Part shown: positions 36,276-44,384 of the stretch, one piece after another | How the letters are laid out: every line of letters starts with the position of its first letter | Position numbering within the stretch: the stretch's first letter is position 1 | Origin: Dyadobacter sp. CY343 | GTDB taxonomy: Bacteria; Bacteroidota; Bacteroidia; Cytophagales; Spirosomataceae | DNA: 64,000 nucleotides | Direction: 5' to 3' | Assembly: GCF_021390335.1 (NCBI RefSeq) | Contig: NZ_JAJUXK010000001.1 | Span: 620,001 to 684,000, forward strand | Position numbers and translations under genes: made by a program | The notes under the pieces: model-generated | The model's database searches: none | Told to the model about the DNA's origin: nothing | What the model saw: the letters and a program-made list of their open reading frames with translations, nothing else

Positions 36276-36677
36276 CTAACCAACTCGGATTTCTTTCTCA
36301 GGCTTTTCAGAACCCGGAATAATCGGGAGCGTAAGTTGCAGGATCCCGCCCAGATATTCTGCACGGATATTTTCTGAGTCTACGCTTTCGTCGATCAGGA
36401 ATGTTCGCTCAAAGGAAGCTTTCCCAAATTCGTGACGGATCCAGTTGCGTTTTTCAGCGGCATTTTCTTTCAGTTGATACGCAATACTTAGTTCGTGTCC
36501 TTTGATATTGATCTTGAAATCCTCCTTTTCCCTGTCGGGCGCAAAAACGTGCAGTTCGTAGCTGCCTTCGTTTTTAACAATATTCACAGGAACGCGATAC
36601 CCGCGATTTTCACCTGTAAACCGGCTGTACTGATCGTGGCGCATTCCAAAGCCGCGATTTCCATGTCTGTTACACAT
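36276..36677 (-). CDS. Hsp20/alpha-crystallin small heat shock protein
   Basis: 133 residues. The alpha-crystallin domain spans about 30-125: VPVNIVKNEGSYELHVFAPD, then FKINIKGHELSIAYQ, and FERTFLIDESVDSENIRAEY, with the conserved closing GGILQLTLPI. The N-terminus is unusual, short and rich in Gly, Arg and His (CNRHGNRGFGMRHDQYSRF). It should bind unfolding proteins and form oligomers. Co-directional with the two small genes upstream (gap 31 nt), so likely the last gene of that transcript. Confidence 0.93.
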   Translation of the reverse strand: MCNRHGNRGFGMRHDQYSRFTGENRGYRVPVNIVKNEGSYELHVFAPDREKEDFKINIKGHELSIAYQLKENAAEKRNWIRHEFGKASFERTFLIDESVDSENIRAEYLGGILQLTLPIIPGSEKPEKEIRVG

Positions 36678-36708
36678 ATTTTGGTTTGTTTTAAAGTGTC
36701 TGATTTAT

Positions 36709-36909
36709 TTAAAATTGGCGCTCAGGCTCCGGTAGCGGCGCTTCCGGTTTCTGATCCTGATTTCTATTTCCCCAATGCCCGTCACAGCGACCGGCATTGA
36801 AACGCCCGAATGCGCGGTGGTGAAAACGGTCGCCCAATGCAAAATGCAGGCTGCCCGCCGTGAGCAATGCGACGCTGGCGCCGAGTAATATTCTGCTTCG
36901 TCTGTTCAT
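36709..36909 (-). CDS. Small exported or membrane-anchored His/Arg-rich protein
   Basis: 66 residues. A hydrophobic segment (about 7-25, LLGASVALLTAGSLHFALG) is preceded by basic residues, either a signal peptide or one membrane anchor. After it come DRFHHRAFGRFNAGRCDGHW and a Pro/Glu-rich tail. One cysteine. No family recognised. It begins 3 nt after the stop of the upstream membrane protein gene and precedes hsp20. Confidence 0.6.
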   Translation of the reverse strand: MNRRSRILLGASVALLTAGSLHFALGDRFHHRAFGRFNAGRCDGHWGNRNQDQKPEAPLPEPERQF

Positions 36910-36912
36910 GGT

Positions 36913-37170
36913 TTAGATTTGTTTTGGTTGTTGATTAAAATGATCGCTCAGCGTTTCCTTGTCGGGATACGGACTGTAACTCTCCTGAAATTGCCGGGGA
37001 TACTCATACCTGCGCCATTGTCTAAAATGACGTCTCCGCCCGGCCAGACGGAATATCAACCCGATAAACAGAAAGAGAAAGAGTGCTTTGATAAGCAGAA
37101 ACGGGATCGCGAAAAGCAGGAAACCTGCGAGGATACCTGATAAAATGACTTTTAAAACGGATACGAACAT
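36913..37170 (-). CDS. Small membrane protein
   Basis: 85 residues. Two closely spaced hydrophobic stretches cover residues 5-42 (VILSGILAGFLLFAIPFLL, then IKALFLFLFIGLIFRLAG), followed by an arginine/aromatic-rich cytoplasmic-type tail (GRRRHFRQWRRYEYPRQF). No family recognised. First gene of the short unit that ends with hsp20; the preceding sigma factor operon is closed by a terminator. Confidence 0.6.
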   Translation of the reverse strand: MFVSVLKVILSGILAGFLLFAIPFLLIKALFLFLFIGLIFRLAGRRRHFRQWRRYEYPRQFQESYSPYPDKETLSDHFNQQPKQI

Positions 37171-37271
37171 GGCCAGCTGACTTTAGTTGAAACTTGAATT
37201 GATATACAAATTGGTGTATACAATCGCTGACGTCGGGATCTGGTTTTTACTTTAAAACTTTTGAAATAAAA

Positions 37272-37293
37272 AACCCGGCTGTCGGGCCGGGCT
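37272..37293 (-). terminator. Terminator after the sigma factor operon
   Basis: On the minus strand AGCCCGGC, 6-nt loop, GCCGGGTT and a T run. It begins right after the stop of the 126-residue membrane protein gene. Confidence 0.75.
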
Positions 37294-37297
37294 GTAC

Positions 37298-37678
37298 TTA
37301 CATATTCTCTGGCGGCTTTCCGCAACGCCGCCGCATTTCCTGTTTGAAGCGGATTCTGTCTTCCGGCGTCATTTCCTTCCATTTGTTTCGCCAATAGCCA
37401 AACCGCGCCCCGCCGCCCGGCATTTCCGCGCTGCCGTTTTTCCAGTTTCCCCAGTTGCGCGGACCTCCGCCCGGCCTGCCGAAATTTCCGAAAAGAATGC
37501 GGCAAAGCACCAGCAGACCAACCGCCTGCCAGTAAGTGATGTAGTTAACGTCCAAAAGCGCGGGCAAAATGGCATTCCAGAGCCACCTCACCACCGCCCC
37601 GAGCAGGAGTGCTGCAAGAAGCGCGAATAGGGGAAAGAAAAATGCAAGTCGCCGTCGGTCCATACCTCGCTGGTTCAT
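37298..37678 (-). CDS. Small two-helix membrane protein downstream of ECF sigma factor
   Basis: 126 residues from the ATG beginning MNQRGMDRRRLAFFF. Two membrane helices lie near 12-32 and 40-60. The rest is Gly/Arg/Trp-rich (GGGPRNWGNWKN), ending EMTPEDRIRFKQEMRRRCG, which recalls the helical tails of Spy/CpxP-type or heavy-metal-sensor proteins, though the resemblance is short. Located 11 nt after the sigma factor stop, where many sigma factors have an anti-sigma gene; no anti-sigma domain is recognised here, so such a role is only a possibility. Confidence 0.7.
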   Translation of the reverse strand: MNQRGMDRRRLAFFFPLFALLAALLLGAVVRWLWNAILPALLDVNYITYWQAVGLLVLCRILFGNFGRPGGGPRNWGNWKNGSAEMPGGGARFGYWRNKWKEMTPEDRIRFKQEMRRRCGKPPENM

Positions 37679-37689
37679 GATTGACAAAT

Positions 37690-38238
37690 TTAATAATTTA
37701 CAAACTCCCGGTAAACCGTTTCGAGCCGCTCGCGCAAATGCTTGACTGCATATCTTTTCCGGGAAATTAATGTCTTGATATTTTCGCCCGTACGGTCGGC
37801 GATTTGTTGAAAAGTCTCGTCTTCCAGCTCATTCCATACAAATACCTGCCGCTGGTTCTCGGGAAGTTCTTCCAATGCAATGGTAAACTGCTCCCAAAAC
37901 AGCTCTTTCAGGTAGGTGGTTTCAGGTGAGTTATCGTCTGCAAGCAGAATCTCCTTGAAACTGAACTCGCCGTCTTCATCTTCGTAACCATAATCTTCCA
38001 GGAAATCGGGCTTTTGTTTCCGGTATTTATCAATGATCCGGTTGCGCGCCACGCGGTACAACCAGCTTCCTACCTGCTCAATCGCCTCGATCTCGGGTAC
38101 ACTGCTCAGCTGGTACCACACATCCTGCAAAATATCCTCCGCATCCTCGTCCGTATTGACCCGCTGACGAATGAAACCCAACAGCTGCTTGCTGTACGCG
38201 GTGACGGTTTGAATGATATTTGGCTTTTTCTGCGACAA
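37690..38238 (-). CDS. ECF-type RNA polymerase sigma factor
   Basis: 182 residues from a TTG giving M-SQKKPNIIQTVTAYSKQLL. Region 2 (FIRQRVNTDEDAEDILQDVW, then GSWLYRVARNRIIDKYRKQK) and region 4 (LEELPENQRQVFVWNELEDE, then TFQQIADRTGENIKTLISRK) are typical of extracytoplasmic-function sigma factors. Between them is a long acidic linker. An ATG at 38334 is in frame, but it lies inside a 56-bp palindrome and the added residues are not protein-like, so the TTG is preferred. Directs transcription of an envelope- or stress-related set; the nearby hsp20 cluster is a plausible target. Confidence 0.88.
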   Translation of the reverse strand: MSQKKPNIIQTVTAYSKQLLGFIRQRVNTDEDAEDILQDVWYQLSSVPEIEAIEQVGSWLYRVARNRIIDKYRKQKPDFLEDYGYEDEDGEFSFKEILLADDNSPETTYLKELFWEQFTIALEELPENQRQVFVWNELEDETFQQIADRTGENIKTLISRKRYAVKHLRERLETVYREFVNY

Positions 38239-38294
38239 GACTTTGGATATATGGATATACAGACGGATAGCTGGCGGAATTACTTTAATGTTTT

Positions 38295-38350
38295 TGCCAC
38301 GAATGCACGAATGTCCACGAATATTCGTGCGCATTCGTGCATTCGTGGCA
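38295..38350. repeat. 56-bp near-perfect palindrome built from ATTCGTG units
   Basis: Two 28-bp arms meet with no loop and differ at two positions. Each arm is made of overlapping copies of GCATTCGTG-like units. It lies about 57 bp upstream of the chosen sigma factor start. It could be a dispersed intergenic repeat or a protein binding site; the cruciform potential is high. Confidence 0.8.
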
Positions 38351-38528
38351 TTAATAAAGATTTAAGTTTATTCTATTTCTAGAAAAAATGCAAAGGATAA
38401 GAATTGCACTATTTAAGTCTATCTGTCAAATTTCGAACGACTTGTTGCACATTTATTATAATCATAGGATTATTCTAATGTTTATAGATAACTACAAAAA
38501 GAACTTTTACCAACTCAAAACCAGCCTG

Positions 38529-38560
38529 TTGACATTGGATAGCATTGTAGTGTACCTTTG
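38529..38560 (+). promoter_or_regulatory. Strong promoter of the small secreted protein gene
   Basis: TTGACA, then TACCTTTG, with 21 nt between TTG and the -7 box. This is the best -33/-7 pair in the window. Predicted start near 38567, leaving a leader of about 107 nt. The 38351-38528 stretch upstream is A/T-rich and holds no gene. Confidence 0.7.
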
Positions 38561-38674
38561 AATCATCAAAACAGAAAATAAGAGCAATCGGAATTAGTTT
38601 TGAAAGTCAGAGTAGAGTAAAAACATTGAAAATATAAATAGTACAATTTACTATCACATTAAACATTCAAAAAA

Positions 38675-39040
38675 ATGAAAAAGACAATTTTGGCAATCGC
38701 AGTTTTGGTGGGAGTATCAACTGCAAATTTTTCGGTAGCTGCTGACAAAGCAAAAGAAGCAAATGCATCTATTGAAGTTGTTGCTGCTGGTGAGCTTAAA
38801 TTCAAATTGAAATTAGACGGCGTTAAAGAAAGATCTACGGTATCTATCAAAGATTTCAGTGGTACAACAGTTTACAGCACTTCAATCCCTAAGTCTGAAA
38901 GCTACACGAAAATTTTTGACCTGTCTAACCTTGCTGACGGATCTTACAGCTTTGTGATCAGCAACGGAAGCGAAGTTTCTACAAAACCTTTCTCTATCTC
39001 GACTGAAACCAAACGTCAGGTTACAGCGGTAGTAAAATAA
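38675..39040 (+). CDS. Small secreted beta-rich protein (DUF3244-like)
   Basis: 121 residues. The signal peptide (MKKTILAIAVLVGVSTANF) probably ends at VAA. The mature domain of about 98 residues is beta-rich: LKFKLKLDGVKERSTVSIKD, then FSGTTVYSTSIPK and LADGSYSFVISNG, which is the layout of a single immunoglobulin-like or sorting-type domain with resemblance to DUF3244. No catalytic residues. The strong promoter, long leader, frequent A/T-ending codons and tight terminator suggest high expression. Stand-alone gene. Confidence 0.75.
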   Translation: MKKTILAIAVLVGVSTANFSVAADKAKEANASIEVVAAGELKFKLKLDGVKERSTVSIKDFSGTTVYSTSIPKSESYTKIFDLSNLADGSYSFVISNGSEVSTKPFSISTETKRQVTAVVK

Positions 39041-39067
39041 TATTAAGATTTGTTGATCAAGTTATTG

Positions 39068-39099
39068 AAAAGGCAGCCCGGTTTGAGGCTGCCTTTTTT
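39068..39099. terminator. Terminator after the small secreted protein gene
   Basis: Arms AAAAGGCAGCC and GGCTGCCTTTT (11 bp, perfect) with an 8-nt loop and T run. It is also placed to end the converging oxidoreductase transcript. Confidence 0.88.
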
Positions 39100-39115
39100 C
39101 GTTTAATGCTCGTTA

Positions 39116-40153
39116 TCAGTAATTGAGCACCTTTTTCTCTTCACTGCTCTGAATCGCAAGATCGATTACCCGCGTCGTGCGAAGGATTTCTTCCGGTTTC
39201 ACGGCCAGCTCTGCATCGTTAACGATCGCGTCGTAAACGTTTTGGTAAAATGAAGCGTAATCTCCGGCTTCGCTTTCGATGATGCCCGTGAACTCATGGC
39301 TGTGAAGCTTGCCCCAGCGGTCTTCCGGTTCAACGCCCCAGGGTTGGGTATCCGGTAAAATATCTTTCCGTAAAGTCTCTTCCTGCGGATCCAGGCCGCC
39401 TTTTATAAAAGAACCTTTCGTTCCGTGAAGCACATAGCGCAACTTGTTCTCATAGACCATCAGACTTGATTTGACGATCACCAGTTTGTCTTTGTAACCC
39501 AATCTGATATCAAAATAATCGTCGATCTCACTATTCGGGCGCACTGCTCTCACATCGGCGGTAACGGTTTCGGGCTCGCCGAACAAAACGAGCGCCTGGT
39601 CGATCAAATGCGGGCCGAGGTTGTACAAGTTACCACCCACCGGAACCTTCTTTTCTTTCCAGGATTCGGTGGGTACCACTTCGCGGAAGCGGTCGTAGCG
39701 GCTTTCGTATTCGACAATATCACCGAGTTTACCTTCGGCAAGTATTTTTTTGAGCGTTAAAAAATCAGAATCCCAGCGCCTGTTCTGGTAGGCGGTCAAT
39801 ACCAATCCTTTTTCTTCTGCCTTGGCGAAAAGTTGCCTGGCTTCTTCTTCTGTGGCTGCAAAAGGTTTTTCTATTACTACATGTTTCCCATTTTCCAGCG
39901 CATCCATCGCGTAGGGAAAGTGGGTTTCGTTGGGGGTGCAAATGAAAACAAGGTCAATCGATTCGTCGCTCAGCAGCTCGTCTACGGATCTTGCATTACC
40001 GATCTCGGGATCAAATGCCTGCGCATCGTTTTTAGTTCTTTCAACAACCGTTTTGATTTTAAAGCCGGGGTTGGTACTCAGGAAAGGGGCGTGGAAATAC
40101 CTTCCCGACAAGCCGAAACCAATTAAACCGACATTCAGGATTTTTGAAGACAT
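39116..40153 (-). CDS. Gfo/Idh/MocA family oxidoreductase
   Basis: 345 residues. The N-terminal Rossmann fold starts VGLIGFGLSGRYFHAPFLST and continues with LVFICTPNETHFPYAMDALE and the conserved NGKHVVIEKPFA with the catalytic-side Lys of the EKP motif. The C-terminal alpha/beta domain has GGNLYNLGPHLIDQALVLFG. These enzymes oxidise or epimerise sugars or related polyols with NAD(P). No signal, so cytoplasmic, unlike the Tat-type relative at 41291. Substrate not deducible. Adjacent to an isomerase/epimerase-like gene on the same strand. Confidence 0.92.
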   Translation of the reverse strand: MSSKILNVGLIGFGLSGRYFHAPFLSTNPGFKIKTVVERTKNDAQAFDPEIGNARSVDELLSDESIDLVFICTPNETHFPYAMDALENGKHVVIEKPFAATEEEARQLFAKAEEKGLVLTAYQNRRWDSDFLTLKKILAEGKLGDIVEYESRYDRFREVVPTESWKEKKVPVGGNLYNLGPHLIDQALVLFGEPETVTADVRAVRPNSEIDDYFDIRLGYKDKLVIVKSSLMVYENKLRYVLHGTKGSFIKGGLDPQEETLRKDILPDTQPWGVEPEDRWGKLHSHEFTGIIESEAGDYASFYQNVYDAIVNDAELAVKPEEILRTTRVIDLAIQSSEEKKVLNY

Positions 40154-40214
40154 AGTTGTATTTAATTATTTTAGACTGAATGCAAATGTAATGCTGGTGA
40201 CGATAAAACACAGG

Positions 40215-41168
40215 CTAAGCCTCCGCCCACAGGTCTTTTGCTTTTTGAAGATCCCTTTTCATCGCGTCAAAAACGACTTTTTTGTCAACTGTAATATTGA
40301 ATGCGCCCTGATCTGCGCCGCCGAGCGGATATTCGAGATGCAGGCTGATCGGTACGTCTATTTGATTGTCTTTCAGTAGTTTAAAGTAGGTTTTAAAATC
40401 AACCATTCCTTCTCCGAGCGGTACACTTTTCGGTCCCCATTTTCCATTGTTTTTCTCCCAAATAAAATCTTTGAGCACAATGGTTCGGATACTTGGCTTG
40501 ATCAGATTGAAGCCGGTTTGCCAGGATAAACCGCCTTCGAGCGTGGCGTGCCGAATATCATATTGAGCGCCCATAGTTTTGGGATTGGCTTTTTGAAGGA
40601 TTTGCCAGATCTCAAACATCGATGCGCCTACCAGCCTTCCTGCGTGGTTCTGGTAGCAGCCAACAAGGTTCAGCTTCTCATTCAATTTCCCTAATCCCGT
40701 CATTTTTTCCTGGTATTGTTCCAAAAGCTGCGGAATGGTTTGCTGCTCGTTGTATTTGTACCAGTTCATCCGGTAGTATTTAAAACCCAGTTTGGACGCA
40801 GTTTCCAGCAATTTTTTGTCAATCGGATTGGTCGGATCTTCCACAGCGGTGCAAAACATCAATGGAGAAAATCCCACTTTTTTCATCGCTTCGGCTGCCA
40901 GCGGAAGGTCGGTTTCCACTTTTTCAGGCAATACGTGACCTTTCGGGCGTACAGTGAGGTCAATTCCATCAAACCCGATTTCCTTCGCCACTTCCGACAT
41001 ATCCTGGAAATTCAGGAATTGCAGGTGTTTTGAGAAGATATTGATTTTAAGATTTTCCGCTGGCCGGCTCAGTGGCGCGGCTACGGTTTCATTTAGTATT
41101 AATGGCGCTGCTGCTCCTGCAACAGCCGTTTTTATCAAAAATTCACGGCGGGAAATAGATGGGATCAT
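40215..41168 (-). CDS. Sugar phosphate isomerase/epimerase-like TIM barrel protein, Tat-exported
   Basis: 317 residues. A twin-arginine signal (SRREFLIKTAVAGAAAPLIL) opens the protein. The rest is an AP-endonuclease-2/xylose-isomerase-like barrel: EIGFDGIDLTVRPKGHVLP, GAQYDIRHATLEGG and PISLHLEYPLGG provide the metal-binding Glu, Asp and His of the family. Tat export suggests a pre-loaded metal cofactor and a periplasmic role in sugar conversion. Same strand as the oxidoreductase 61 nt downstream. Divergent from another Tat oxidoreductase. Confidence 0.88.
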   Translation of the reverse strand: MIPSISRREFLIKTAVAGAAAPLILNETVAAPLSRPAENLKINIFSKHLQFLNFQDMSEVAKEIGFDGIDLTVRPKGHVLPEKVETDLPLAAEAMKKVGFSPLMFCTAVEDPTNPIDKKLLETASKLGFKYYRMNWYKYNEQQTIPQLLEQYQEKMTGLGKLNEKLNLVGCYQNHAGRLVGASMFEIWQILQKANPKTMGAQYDIRHATLEGGLSWQTGFNLIKPSIRTIVLKDFIWEKNNGKWGPKSVPLGEGMVDFKTYFKLLKDNQIDVPISLHLEYPLGGADQGAFNITVDKKVVFDAMKRDLQKAKDLWAEA

Positions 41169-41290
41169 GGATTTTTTGGATTAACAAAACAACATAAAAC
41201 TGCTGGCACTTTACAAAGACGCGCTTTTCAGTAGAAATACTGACTTTCAGCTTTATTTTACTTGGTATCAGGACATTTCGACTAAAAAAT

Positions 41291-42577
41291 ATGAATGCAG
41301 AAAGTCTAAACAGGAGAGATTTCTTAAAGGCGGGCGCGGTCATTTCGTCTTTCATGATCGTGCCGCGGCACGTTTTAGGAAAAGGTTTTACAGCTCCGAG
41401 CGACAAGATCGTTTTCGGATTCATCGGATGCGGTCGGCAGGCGGGCGGGTTGAGAAACCGTTTCACGGCATTGCCCGATGTGCAGGTCGTGGCGGCTTCG
41501 GATGTGTACCCGGTCAAGTTGGAAACGTTTGTGGCTCAGGCTAATAAAAGCTATGCAGAGAAAACCGGGAAAGCGGATTATAACGCCATCCAGGGTTTTG
41601 CTGATTTCAGGGAGATATTAAACAAAAAGGATATTGACGCTGTCGTAATCGCTTCGCCCGATCACTGGCACGCACCCATGTCAGTAATGGCGGCAAAAGC
41701 GGGTAAGGATATTTATTGTGAAAAACCACTTTCGCTGACCGTCAGAGAGGGCAGGGCAATGGTGGACGCGACCCGAAAGAACAAGCGCGTGTTCCAAACC
41801 GGCAGTATGCAGCGGTCTGCGCCGGAATTTACGATGGCGGTTCAGCTCGTGAGAAGCGGGGCGATCGGCAAAATCGAGAAAGTATATATTAATGTAGGCG
41901 GGCCGCCAAAAGTCTGGGATTTGCAACCGGAAACTGTGCCGGCTGGTCTTGACTGGAAAATGTGGATGGGGCCGAATACCATCGAGCGCCCGTATAATAA
42001 CCAGCTTGCGCCTGCAATGGATGCGAAATTTTGGCCAGCGTGGCGGAATTATGAAGAATTCGGCGGCGGCGGTATGACCGACTGGGGCGCGCACATGTTT
42101 GATATCGCGCAGTGGGGATTAGACATGGACAATAGCGGACCGGTCGAGCTCATTTACTCAGACCCTCAGAAGGGAATGATATTTAAATATGCAAATGGCG
42201 CCGAAATGATCCACCGGCCGATGGAAGGAAAGCAGCATTGTCATTTTGTAGGAACGGATGGGGAAGTGTTTGTGGCGAGAGGAGAGCTGAAAACTACGCC
42301 GGAAACGCTGAAAGACAAGACTTTTGCAGAGGGTGATTCCAATGTGTATGTGAGTGCCAGTCACTATCAGGATTTTATCAATGCAATTCGCAGCCGCAAG
42401 CCGCCGATCTGCGACGTGGAAGTGGGGCATCGGACTGCGTCGGTCTGCAATATCGGGAACATCGCGTACAAGCTGGGCCGGTCGCTGAAATGGGATACTG
42501 CCAAAGAAAATTTTATAAAAGATAAAGAGGCGGATCAGCTTTTAGGGAGACCTATGCAGAAAGAGTGGAAAGTGTAG
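41291..42577 (+). CDS. Gfo/Idh/MocA family oxidoreductase with Tat signal
   Basis: 428 residues. The Tat motif NRRDFLKAGAV is at the start. Rossmann block IVFGFIGCGRQAGGLRNRF, then AVVIASPDHWHAPMSVMAAK and DIYCEKPLSLTVREGRAMV. The C-terminal part (EEFGGGGMTDWGAHMFDIAQ, then WGLDMDNSGPVEL) is typical of the exported branch of this family, seen in glycoside-processing enzymes such as GH109-like proteins. Periplasmic; substrate unknown. Divergent from the isomerase-like gene with 122 nt between; a terminator follows. Confidence 0.92.
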   Translation: MNAESLNRRDFLKAGAVISSFMIVPRHVLGKGFTAPSDKIVFGFIGCGRQAGGLRNRFTALPDVQVVAASDVYPVKLETFVAQANKSYAEKTGKADYNAIQGFADFREILNKKDIDAVVIASPDHWHAPMSVMAAKAGKDIYCEKPLSLTVREGRAMVDATRKNKRVFQTGSMQRSAPEFTMAVQLVRSGAIGKIEKVYINVGGPPKVWDLQPETVPAGLDWKMWMGPNTIERPYNNQLAPAMDAKFWPAWRNYEEFGGGGMTDWGAHMFDIAQWGLDMDNSGPVELIYSDPQKGMIFKYANGAEMIHRPMEGKQHCHFVGTDGEVFVARGELKTTPETLKDKTFAEGDSNVYVSASHYQDFINAIRSRKPPICDVEVGHRTASVCNIGNIAYKLGRSLKWDTAKENFIKDKEADQLLGRPMQKEWKV

Positions 42578-42594
42578 CTGCACCCTAGATATTC

Positions 42595-42628
42595 AAAAAC
42601 CGGAGACTCCTTGGGGCTCCGGTTTTTT
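42595..42628 (+). terminator. Terminator after the Tat oxidoreductase gene
   Basis: Arms AAAAACCGGAG and CTCCGGTTTTT with an 11-nt loop and a T run. Confidence 0.88.
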
Positions 42629-42681
42629 TGTTTTAACACAACAACACATTTCCGAATGTGCCCCGGTTCTTTCAAAATGTG

Positions 42682-42689
42682 TATTTTTG
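42682..42689 (+). promoter_or_regulatory. Candidate -7 box directly in front of tsaE
   Basis: TATTTTTG fits the consensus and ends only 4 nt before the ATG. Transcription would start at or within a base or two of the ATG, giving a leaderless mRNA. Confidence 0.45.
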
Positions 42690-42693
42690 TAAA

Positions 42694-43125
42694 ATGAGCA
42701 ATCTGCCTGTCACGATCCAATTCAGTACCCTCGACGAGCTGGACCAAGTATCTTCCGAGTTGATGAAATTGGGCAGGGATATTCCTGTCTGGCTGTTTGA
42801 CGGACATATGGGCGCAGGGAAGACCACTTTGATCAAAGCACTTTGCCGGTACCTGAGCGTCACTTCCCACGTGCAGAGCCCGACTTTTTCACTTGTAAAT
42901 GAATATGCGGCGGGGAAAAACACCATTTATCATTTTGATTTTTACCGTATCAAAGACGAAACCGAAGCGCTGGATATGGGCGTGGAAGAGTATTTCGATT
43001 CCGGATCCTATTGCTTCGTGGAGTGGCCGGGAAAAATCGAGTCGCTCTGGCCGGCCAAATATCTGCATCTCAACCTGCGTGCAGAAGAAAGCGGCACCAG
43101 AATATTAGAAGTATCAAAGGCATAG
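42694..43125 (+). CDS. tsaE: tRNA threonylcarbamoyladenosine biosynthesis ATPase TsaE
   Basis: 143 residues. The Walker A motif GHMGAGKTT (37-45), the block SHVQSPTFSLVNEY and the FDFYRI motif are diagnostic for TsaE (YjeE). It supports TsaBD in making the t6A modification of ANN-decoding tRNAs. The ATG at 42694 is chosen because it is next to the -7 box and matches the family start; an upstream in-frame start would place extra residues across the promoter. Alanine dehydrogenase follows after 32 nt; this pairing is common in the phylum. Confidence 0.93.
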   Translation: MSNLPVTIQFSTLDELDQVSSELMKLGRDIPVWLFDGHMGAGKTTLIKALCRYLSVTSHVQSPTFSLVNEYAAGKNTIYHFDFYRIKDETEALDMGVEEYFDSGSYCFVEWPGKIESLWPAKYLHLNLRAEESGTRILEVSKA

Positions 43126-43157
43126 AAGGTTATATATAGATTCACTTTCTTCATTCA

Positions 43158-44384
43158 ATGGCGCAACCACAGATTACCGGCTTTGAAGAGCTAGCCAAAC
43201 AGTCGATTTTGTATCCCCAGGAATCGTTAATGGCTGTTAAAAAGGATCAGAATTCATTGCATATCGGCTTGCCGAAGGAAGTTTCTTTACAGGAAAACAG
43301 GATTGCGCTGACGCCTGATGCAGTGGGTATCCTGGTCAGGAACGGGCATGAAGTGTGGGTGGAACGGGACGCGGGCAAAGGGGCTAATTTGTCGGATCAT
43401 GAATACAGCGAAGCGGGTGCCAAGATCGTCCAAACGCCCGAGGAAGTGTACCAGGCGAAGGTTATCCTCAAAGTGGAGCCTTTGGTAGAAGATGAATTCC
43501 GGTATGTAAAATCGGGTACTACATTAATATCAGTTTTGAATCTGCCGGTTCTTGAAAAGAAATATTTTGAAAAACTGAATGAACTTAAAATAACCGGAAT
43601 AGGCTACGAGCTTATTGAGGATAAAGTGGGCGGCAAGCCTATTATCCGTGCAATGGGCGAGATTGCAGGAAGTACTGTTCTGCTGATCGCCGCGGAGTAT
43701 TTATCTACTCCAAATGGCGGGAGAGGCATTATCCTGGGTGGTATTACCGGCGTGCCGCCGACCAAGATTGTGATCCTGGGCGCAGGTACCGTTTCCGAAT
43801 ATGCGACGCGCGCTGCGATCAGTGTCGGGGCAGATATCAAGGTTTTTGACAAACATATATACAGGCTCCAGAGACTGAAATATGCGATCGGGCAAAATCT
43901 TTACACTTCGATTATTGACTCGGATATTCTGGCTGAAGCGATTGCCAGGGCAGATGTCGTGATAGGCACAATGCGTGCCGAAAATGGACTTAGTCCGCTC
44001 GTGGTAACCAAGGAAATGGTGTCGAAAATGAAGCCGGGCTCGGTGATTATCGACGTGAGCATTGACCAGGGTGGATCTTTTGAAACTTCCAGAATGACCA
44101 CACACAAAAACCCGATTTTCCGCTATAACGACGTGATCCACTATTGCGTCCCGAATATCCCGTCTCGCGTGGCACATACAGCGAGCAATGCATTAAGCAA
44201 CGTTTTTCTTCCATTTTTACTCCAAACCGGCACAATAGGCGGGATTGAGGAAATGATTTATGCCAACCGATGGTTTATGAAAGGAGTGTATTGTCACAAA
44301 GGCACCCTGACCAATTCCCACATTGCCAGAAGCTTCAATATGAGGTACAAGGATCTGACATTACTGCTGGCAGCGAGGATGTAG
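43158..44384 (+). CDS. ald: Alanine dehydrogenase
   Basis: 408 residues. The N-terminal AlaDH/PNT domain has GLPKEVSLQENRIALTPDAV, and the Rossmann part has GGITGVPPTKIVILGAGTVS followed by VFDKHIYRLQRL. The closing PNIPSRVAHTASNALSNVFL carries the conserved region of the substrate site. It has about 40 more residues than Bacillus Ald, mostly an N-terminal extension of roughly 30, as usual for Bacteroidota versions. It interconverts alanine and pyruvate plus ammonia with NAD. Probably in one transcript with tsaE. Confidence 0.9.
   Translation: MAQPQITGFEELAKQSILYPQESLMAVKKDQNSLHIGLPKEVSLQENRIALTPDAVGILVRNGHEVWVERDAGKGANLSDHEYSEAGAKIVQTPEEVYQAKVILKVEPLVEDEFRYVKSGTTLISVLNLPVLEKKYFEKLNELKITGIGYELIEDKVGGKPIIRAMGEIAGSTVLLIAAEYLSTPNGGRGIILGGITGVPPTKIVILGAGTVSEYATRAAISVGADIKVFDKHIYRLQRLKYAIGQNLYTSIIDSDILAEAIARADVVIGTMRAENGLSPLVVTKEMVSKMKPGSVIIDVSIDQGGSFETSRMTTHKNPIFRYNDVIHYCVPNIPSRVAHTASNALSNVFLPFLLQTGTIGGIEEMIYANRWFMKGVYCHKGTLTNSHIARSFNMRYKDLTLLLAARM

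Noticed and set aside
37152..37505. 117-codon minus-strand frame across the sigma operon terminator
   Set aside because: Runs through the hairpin and is a shadow of the two-helix membrane protein gene.
38239..38334. ATG start of the sigma factor at 38334
   Set aside because: The codons are part of the 56-bp palindrome and of A/T-rich spacer and do not look like a sigma factor N-terminus.
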